A stretch of 10,287 nucleotides of DNA. Origin: Gammaproteobacteria bacterium. GTDB taxonomy: Bacteria; Pseudomonadota; Gammaproteobacteria; Steroidobacterales; Steroidobacteraceae. The translations under genes were made by a program, and so were the position numbers. The stretch lies in contig DAIDKA010000035.1 of the NCBI GenBank assembly GCA_027451085.1, positions 1 through 10,287 of the forward strand, given 5' to 3'. Each line of letters opens with the position of its first letter. The first letter of the stretch is position 1. Positions 6,789 to 10,287 of the stretch are shown here, piece after piece. The notes below the pieces were generated by a model that saw nothing but the letters and a program-made list of their open reading frames with translations, ran no database searches and was not told the DNA's origin.

Positions 6789-7769
6789 TTAGCTCTTGTG
6801 GCCGGGGTGGATGATCACCGTGCAGGTCATGCCGGAGGTCAGGTTGTCCGGCACCTGGTCCAGGCGGATGGTCACTGGAATGCGCTGAGCCAGGCGCACC
6901 CAGTGGAAGGTGGGGCTGACCGTCGACAGCAGCCCGGACACTTCCGGCTGGGAGATGGCGCGCGCCACCCCCGCGATGTGGCCCGGCAGGTCATGGCGCG
7001 CTCCCAGCAGCCGCACGCTCGCCCGGTCGCCCTCGTGCATCAGGGCGAGCTTGTTTTCCTCGAAGTAGGCTTCGATGCGGAACGAGTGGCGGTCGACCAC
7101 GGCCAGCAGCGGATGCCCCGCGGTCGCATAGTCACCGGAATGCACGTTGAGATTGACGACGTAGCCGTCCACCGGCGCCAGCACGCGCGTGCGCTGCAGG
7201 TTCAACTGCGCCAGATCCAGTGCGCTGCGCGCGGCCGCGACCTCGCCCTGCGCCGCGGCGGTCTCGCTGTGTGCGGCCGCAAGCTCGCTCTCGGCCTCGC
7301 GCACCCTGGCGGTGGCCACCTGCGCGGCCGACTGCGCCGACTGCAGGTTCTCCCGCGACACCACCGCCGAATCCAGCTGCGCGCGTCGCCTGGCCTGCTC
7401 CTGCTTCAGGCTGGCGTCGGCACGGGCGCCCACCAGCGTCGCCTGCGCGCGCAGCGCTCCGGCCTTGGAACGCTCCAGCGCCGCCTGCGCCTTTTGCAGC
7501 GCCGCCTGCGCCAGCGCGACCGCAATCTCGTAACGCGCGTGGTCCACCACCACCAGCACATCGCCCTTGCTGACCTTCTGGTTGTCCTTGGCCGGCACGT
7601 CCGTCACCAGCCCGGTGACGTCGGACGCCACGTCGATGACATCCGCGCGCACTCGGCCATCGCGGGTCCAGGGCGCATCGATGTAGTGCCGCCACAGCGA
7701 CAGGCAGATGATCGCCGCCACCGCAACGGTGACGAGGGTGATCAGGACTCTCGTGGTTCGCTCAAACAT
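6789..7769 (-). CDS. HlyD-family membrane fusion protein (AaeA/EmrA-like)
   Basis: This is the periplasmic adaptor of an efflux pump, 326 residues. A single N-terminal membrane anchor (about 8-26) is followed by the A-P-W-T-R-D motif (32-37) typical of AaeA-like adaptors, the first half of the lipoyl-like domain (41-77, with V51-T-G and D62-N-Q), a long Ala/Gln/Arg-rich coiled-coil hairpin (about 79-194), the second lipoyl half (A198-P-V-D-G-Y-V ... S211-G-D) and a beta-barrel part with E235-x-F-E-E-N-K. V291-R-L-A-Q-R-I-P-V near the end is also family-typical. It links the FUSC inner-membrane subunit to the periplasm or to an outer-membrane channel that is not encoded here. A GGAGA ribosome binding site lies at 7774-7778. 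The gene follows the DUF1656 gene by 21 bp and abuts the PanE-like gene. Confidence 0.92.
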   Translation of the reverse strand: MFERTTRVLITLVTVAVAAIICLSLWRHYIDAPWTRDGRVRADVIDVASDVTGLVTDVPAKDNQKVSKGDVLVVVDHARYEIAVALAQAALQKAQAALERSKAGALRAQATLVGARADASLKQEQARRRAQLDSAVVSRENLQSAQSAAQVATARVREAESELAAAHSETAAAQGEVAAARSALDLAQLNLQRTRVLAPVDGYVVNLNVHSGDYATAGHPLLAVVDRHSFRIEAYFEENKLALMHEGDRASVRLLGARHDLPGHIAGVARAISQPEVSGLLSTVSPTFHWVRLAQRIPVTIRLDQVPDNLTSGMTCTVIIHPGHKS

Positions 7770-7790
7770 GCACTCTCCACAGGCGCCGGT

Positions 7791-7991
7791 CTAGCCGTAC
7801 AGCAGCGAGCCGAGGACGCCGAAGATGATCGAAAACAGGGCCAGACGGAACAGGTGCATGTGCCATACGCGGCGATAGAAGCCGATGCGCGCCAGCCCCC
7901 AGTCCAGCAGCAGATACAGTGCCGCGGCCACCATCAATATCGGCAGCAGCGACGGAAACAGGATTCCGCCGACGTCCATTTCACGCGGCAT
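7791..7991 (-). CDS. DUF1656 (AaeX-like) small membrane protein
   Basis: The 66-residue protein has two hydrophobic helices (about 10-29 and 47-65) joined by a basic, aromatic loop with R40-R-V-W-H44-x-H-L-F, the hallmark of DUF1656 proteins that sit between FUSC and HlyD subunits. Its job in the pump is not well defined. Two starts compete. ATG 7991 has a good GGGAG site at 7998-8002 and gives M-P-R-E-M-D; ATG 7979 directly follows the upstream TGA but lacks a ribosome binding site. I choose 7991, which makes an 11-bp overlap with the FUSC gene. A further ATG at 8015 is upstream of the site and is rejected. Confidence 0.85.
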   Translation of the reverse strand: MPREMDVGGILFPSLLPILMVAAALYLLLDWGLARIGFYRRVWHMHLFRLALFSIIFGVLGSLLYG

Positions 7992-9930
7992 GCAGTGCTC
8001 CCGGGCGGGCGTCAAGCAGCGCCTCGGCCATGCTGTCCAGCGCCACCCGCAGCAGGTCGAGGCCGGTGGCGATCTGCGTCACGTCCGCGCCGGTCGCCAC
8101 CGCCGCCAGGCGGGCCTTGATCTGCGCTTCGGTCGGCAGTGGCAGGCGCTCCTGCAGGAGCGCGATGCGCTCGTCCAGGCGGGCGTAGCCGGCGGCATCG
8201 TTGCCGAGCACCACGGTGACGGTGTCATCGAGGCAGGCGGCGAGTTCCTGCGCATCCGCGGCGTGTTGCGGTGGCGGCGCCCGGCGCAGCCGCACGATGG
8301 CGGCGCCGAGTTCGAGCACGCCCGTGGCCACCAGTTCATCGCGCGCCGGCATGCCGGTGCCGGGGTAGGCGGCCACCAGCTGCGCCGTCAGTTCGCGCAC
8401 GTCGCTCTCGAACCGCGGGTGCAGCTGGCGCAGCCTGCCGTGGCGGGCCATGCGCAGCGTCGCCAGCAGACGCCCCAGCAGCCGCTCGGCGCGCCAGCGC
8501 GGGTCCGCCGGCGACAGCACCGCCAGCCCCAGCACCGACAGCAGCACGCCGACCAGGGCGGAAACCTGGGCGTTCAGCTGCTCGGCGATGTCGTACTGCA
8601 TCACGCCGGTGATGTTCAGGGTCACCAGCACCACCATGAAGTAGCCCGAACCCATCAGCGCGCGTCCCGGCCGGGCCATGAGCCAGGCGCCGAACACCAG
8701 GAACGGCAGCAGTGCCAGGTACAGCATCGGCAGGCCGGTGGCGGCCGGCAGCACCCACGTGTAGCACACGAAGGCGGCCGGAAAACTCAGGACCACTCCC
8801 AGGCACATCTGCCAGGCCGATGCGACCGGGTTGGGCTGGGCCGCCAGCACGCAGCACAGCACGGTGGCGAACAGCGTGGCGATGAAGCTGTCGGGCCAGT
8901 CCGCCCAGATGCTGAAGATCACGCTGAGCAGGAACAGCGACGCTGCGCGTGCGCCCGCCACCAGCGCCTGCATCGGATCGGCCGCCATGCCGACACGGCT
9001 GAAGAAGAATTCCCCGACCTGGGCCTGGGTCGAGTGCATCCCGCGGTGCAGGTTCTCGACGCTGGTCAGGGTCTCCTGCACCTGGTGCTCCAGGATCTGC
9101 AGCGACCAGGCGCGCACGCGGGCCCGGGAGGGGTCGATGGGAACCGCCGCGCATTGCAGCCGGTGCAGCAGCTGCATCCGGCTCAGGGCCATCATCAGCA
9201 GCCGGCTGAGCGCCACGATGCGCGGACTCTTCAGGCCGGTCAGCGGGTCCTCGATCACCCCCGACATGCGCGCCTGCTCCAGGTCCCCGAGGTCCACTGA
9301 AAAGCGCAGCTGGCTGCGGCGCACCTCATCGGGCGTGGCGCCGCCCTGGATGGCCTGGAAAAAAGCCCTGCAGTCGTTCACCGCGCTGCGGATGCGCTGC
9401 TCCAGGGACACGGAGACCCGGTTCGGAAACACCACTGCGCTGACCACCGCGGCGCAGGCGATGCCGAGGCTGACGATGGTCACGCGGTCCACGGCGATGT
9501 CAAAGGCCTGCCCCGGGTCGTTGTAGGCCGGAAAGCCGATCAGGCAGGTGGTGTAGCCGCACAGCAGCCAGGCATAGGCGCGGAAGGTGCGGAACCAGGT
9601 GGACACGGCCGTGCACAGCCCGATCCACAGCGCCACGGCACCCAGGAACATGAATTCGTGCTGCCCGAACAGCGCCACCAGCGCCACCGTGACCACGGCT
9701 CCCAGCAGCGTGCCGAGGAAGCGATACACCGCCTTTTCCAGCACCATGCCGGTCTGCGGCAGGGCCACGATGGAGACTGTCACCGCGGCGCTGCCGGGCC
9801 CAGGCAGGTCCAGCCGCAGCGCGATTGCAAGCGCCAGGAACATGGCCAGCACCGTGCGCAGGATGAACCCCCAGGTCAGGGCCTCGCGCCGCAGCCAGGC
9901 ATCCCAGGAAGGCGCGGCCGCCGCGTTCAC
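7981..9930 (-). CDS. FUSC-family inner-membrane efflux protein (AaeB-like, aromatic acid exporter)
   Basis: The 649-residue protein is very close to the size of AaeB-type exporters (about 650). It has the duplicated FUSC layout: a first membrane bundle (about 21-168) with R25, L42-P-G-P, P58-Q-T-G and R70-F-L-G-T-L-L-G; a cytoplasmic helical region (about 170-325); a second bundle (about 326-473) with W342-x-D-W and Q365-P-N-P; and a C-terminal helical region. Relatives export hydroxybenzoates, fusaric acid and similar aromatic acids driven by the membrane potential or proton gradient. The substrate here cannot be read from the sequence. The start is GTG 9930, whose GTGA overlaps the MarR stop and which has GGAGG 7 bp upstream (9938-9942). 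Longer ORFs to 10047 only run through the MarR gene in another frame and are rejected. Confidence 0.92.
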   Translation of the reverse strand: MNAAAAPSWDAWLRREALTWGFILRTVLAMFLALAIALRLDLPGPGSAAVTVSIVALPQTGMVLEKAVYRFLGTLLGAVVTVALVALFGQHEFMFLGAVALWIGLCTAVSTWFRTFRAYAWLLCGYTTCLIGFPAYNDPGQAFDIAVDRVTIVSLGIACAAVVSAVVFPNRVSVSLEQRIRSAVNDCRAFFQAIQGGATPDEVRRSQLRFSVDLGDLEQARMSGVIEDPLTGLKSPRIVALSRLLMMALSRMQLLHRLQCAAVPIDPSRARVRAWSLQILEHQVQETLTSVENLHRGMHSTQAQVGEFFFSRVGMAADPMQALVAGARAASLFLLSVIFSIWADWPDSFIATLFATVLCCVLAAQPNPVASAWQMCLGVVLSFPAAFVCYTWVLPAATGLPMLYLALLPFLVFGAWLMARPGRALMGSGYFMVVLVTLNITGVMQYDIAEQLNAQVSALVGVLLSVLGLAVLSPADPRWRAERLLGRLLATLRMARHGRLRQLHPRFESDVRELTAQLVAAYPGTGMPARDELVATGVLELGAAIVRLRRAPPPQHAADAQELAACLDDTVTVVLGNDAAGYARLDERIALLQERLPLPTEAQIKARLAAVATGADVTQIATGLDLLRVALDSMAEALLDARPGALHAA

Positions 9931-10287
9931 CGGGAAGCCTCCGTGCCGGCCGCGTCCAGGTTGAGCAACTGCCGCCGCAGCAATTGCGGCAGCAGGTTCA
10001 GCTGTTCCGCGCTGCTGTCCTTGAAGCGCCGCCGCCACACCTCCCACACCAGCGGCTGGGCCCGTCCCAGCAGGCGCCGGCCCGCGGCGGACAGGCTGAT
10101 CTCGACGCGCCGCCGGTCATCCTGTGCCGGCATGCGCGTGATCAACCCCAGGGATTCGAGGTGGTTGCAGATGTGCGTGACGTTGTTGGGGCGCTCGCCG
10201 GTGAGTTCGGCGATGGCCGAGGGTGCGCAGACTTCATCACTGGCGTGGATGATCATCAGCGCGTTGTACAGCACATAGGTGAGTTCG
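9927..10287 (-). CDS. MarR-family transcriptional regulator, partial (5' end outside window)
   Basis: The frame is open to the right edge (E-L-T-Y-V before the GTG at 10274), so the true start lies outside; 119 codons plus the stop are visible. The winged helix-turn-helix is complete: a helix ending I-H-A-S, the A-I-A-E-L-T-G turn, the recognition helix R-P-N-N-V-T-H-I-C-N-H-L-E-S-L-G-L-I, and the wing with D-D-R-R-R-V-E-I-S-L-S-A-A-G-R, the classic MarR D-x-R motif. A C-terminal dimerisation helix region follows. MarR proteins usually repress their own operon and are released by phenolic or acidic ligands. Leading an AaeB-type exporter operon with a GTGA overlap, this one very likely senses the exported compound. 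Its operator must lie beyond the window. Confidence 0.88.
   Translation of the reverse strand, partial: ELTYVLYNALMIIHASDEVCAPSAIAELTGERPNNVTHICNHLESLGLITRMPAQDDRRRVEISLSAAGRRLLGRAQPLVWEVWRRRFKDSSAEQLNLLPQLLRRQLLNLDAAGTEASR
9938..9942 (-). promoter_or_regulatory. Ribosome binding site fixing the GTG start of the FUSC gene
   Basis: On the minus strand this reads GGAGG, 7 bp before GTG 9930 and inside the end of the MarR gene. It decides the GTG start and shows the exporter is translated from the regulator's message. Confidence 0.75.

Noticed and set aside
6714..8120. 468-residue plus-strand ORF
   Set aside because: It is antisense to the HlyD-type gene and parts of its neighbours; composition bias only, no recognisable fold or start signal.
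7885..9300. 471-residue plus-strand ORF rich in His, Gln, Arg and Gly
   Set aside because: It lies antisense to the FUSC and DUF1656 genes, with the low-complexity His/Gln/Arg composition expected of the complement of a high-GC gene, and has no domain.
9931..10047. N-terminal extension of the FUSC protein
   Set aside because: It runs inside the MarR gene in another frame, is Ala/Gly/Gln-rich and has no family match; GTG 9930 with GGAGG fits better.

Overview
The window is a GC-rich, densely packed, ordinary-looking chromosomal segment, most likely from a proteobacterium. The Gram-negative assignment rests on a lipoprotein, secreted periplasmic-type proteins and a three-part MarR / FUSC-DUF1656-HlyD efflux cassette. 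The DUF6152-type protein with its lipoprotein partner is a combination I associate with Steroidobacter-, Nevskia- or Sphingomonas-like environmental bacteria, but this lineage guess is inference only. I see no rRNA, tRNA, CRISPR array, transposase or phage gene.

Left block (1-2584, minus strand): a 771-residue secreted protein of unknown function, with four closely placed or isolated pairs of cysteines and a Pro/Ala/Gln/Ser-rich tail. Nine bases after its stop codon comes the start of a second gene that leaves the window at base 1. Its visible 86 codons contain a complete SWIM-type zinc-binding motif. A 242-bp divergent intergenic region (2585-2826) separates this block from the next and carries four GGTT words in a row.

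Middle block (2827-5860, plus strand): a small exported DUF6152-type protein, a lipoprotein of the family that often accompanies it (an 11-C tract lies between them), an SBF-like (bile acid:sodium symporter-like, PF13593 type) membrane transporter, and an HD-domain protein. The last two are joined by TGA-c-ATG and are very probably co-translated. The HD protein keeps a ligand set (H87, H111-D112, H123, H146, D202) spaced like that of the di-iron HD oxygenases PhnZ and MIOX, as well as of HD phosphohydrolases. A 'take up and degrade a small anionic or organic substrate' module is the most interesting reading of the window.

Right block (10287-5892, minus strand): a MarR-family regulator (its 5' end lies outside the window), an AaeB/FUSC-type inner-membrane efflux protein, a DUF1656 (AaeX-like) small membrane protein, an AaeA/HlyD-type membrane fusion protein, and a ketopantoate reductase (PanE/ApbA)-family dehydrogenase. 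Every junction overlaps or is at most about 21 bp, so this is one operon: a regulator sensing an aromatic or other toxic acid, its efflux pump, and a cytoplasmic dehydrogenase that may act on a related hydroxy/keto acid. No outer-membrane channel gene is visible. The right and middle blocks converge, with a 31-bp gap holding a perfect 6-bp inverted repeat.
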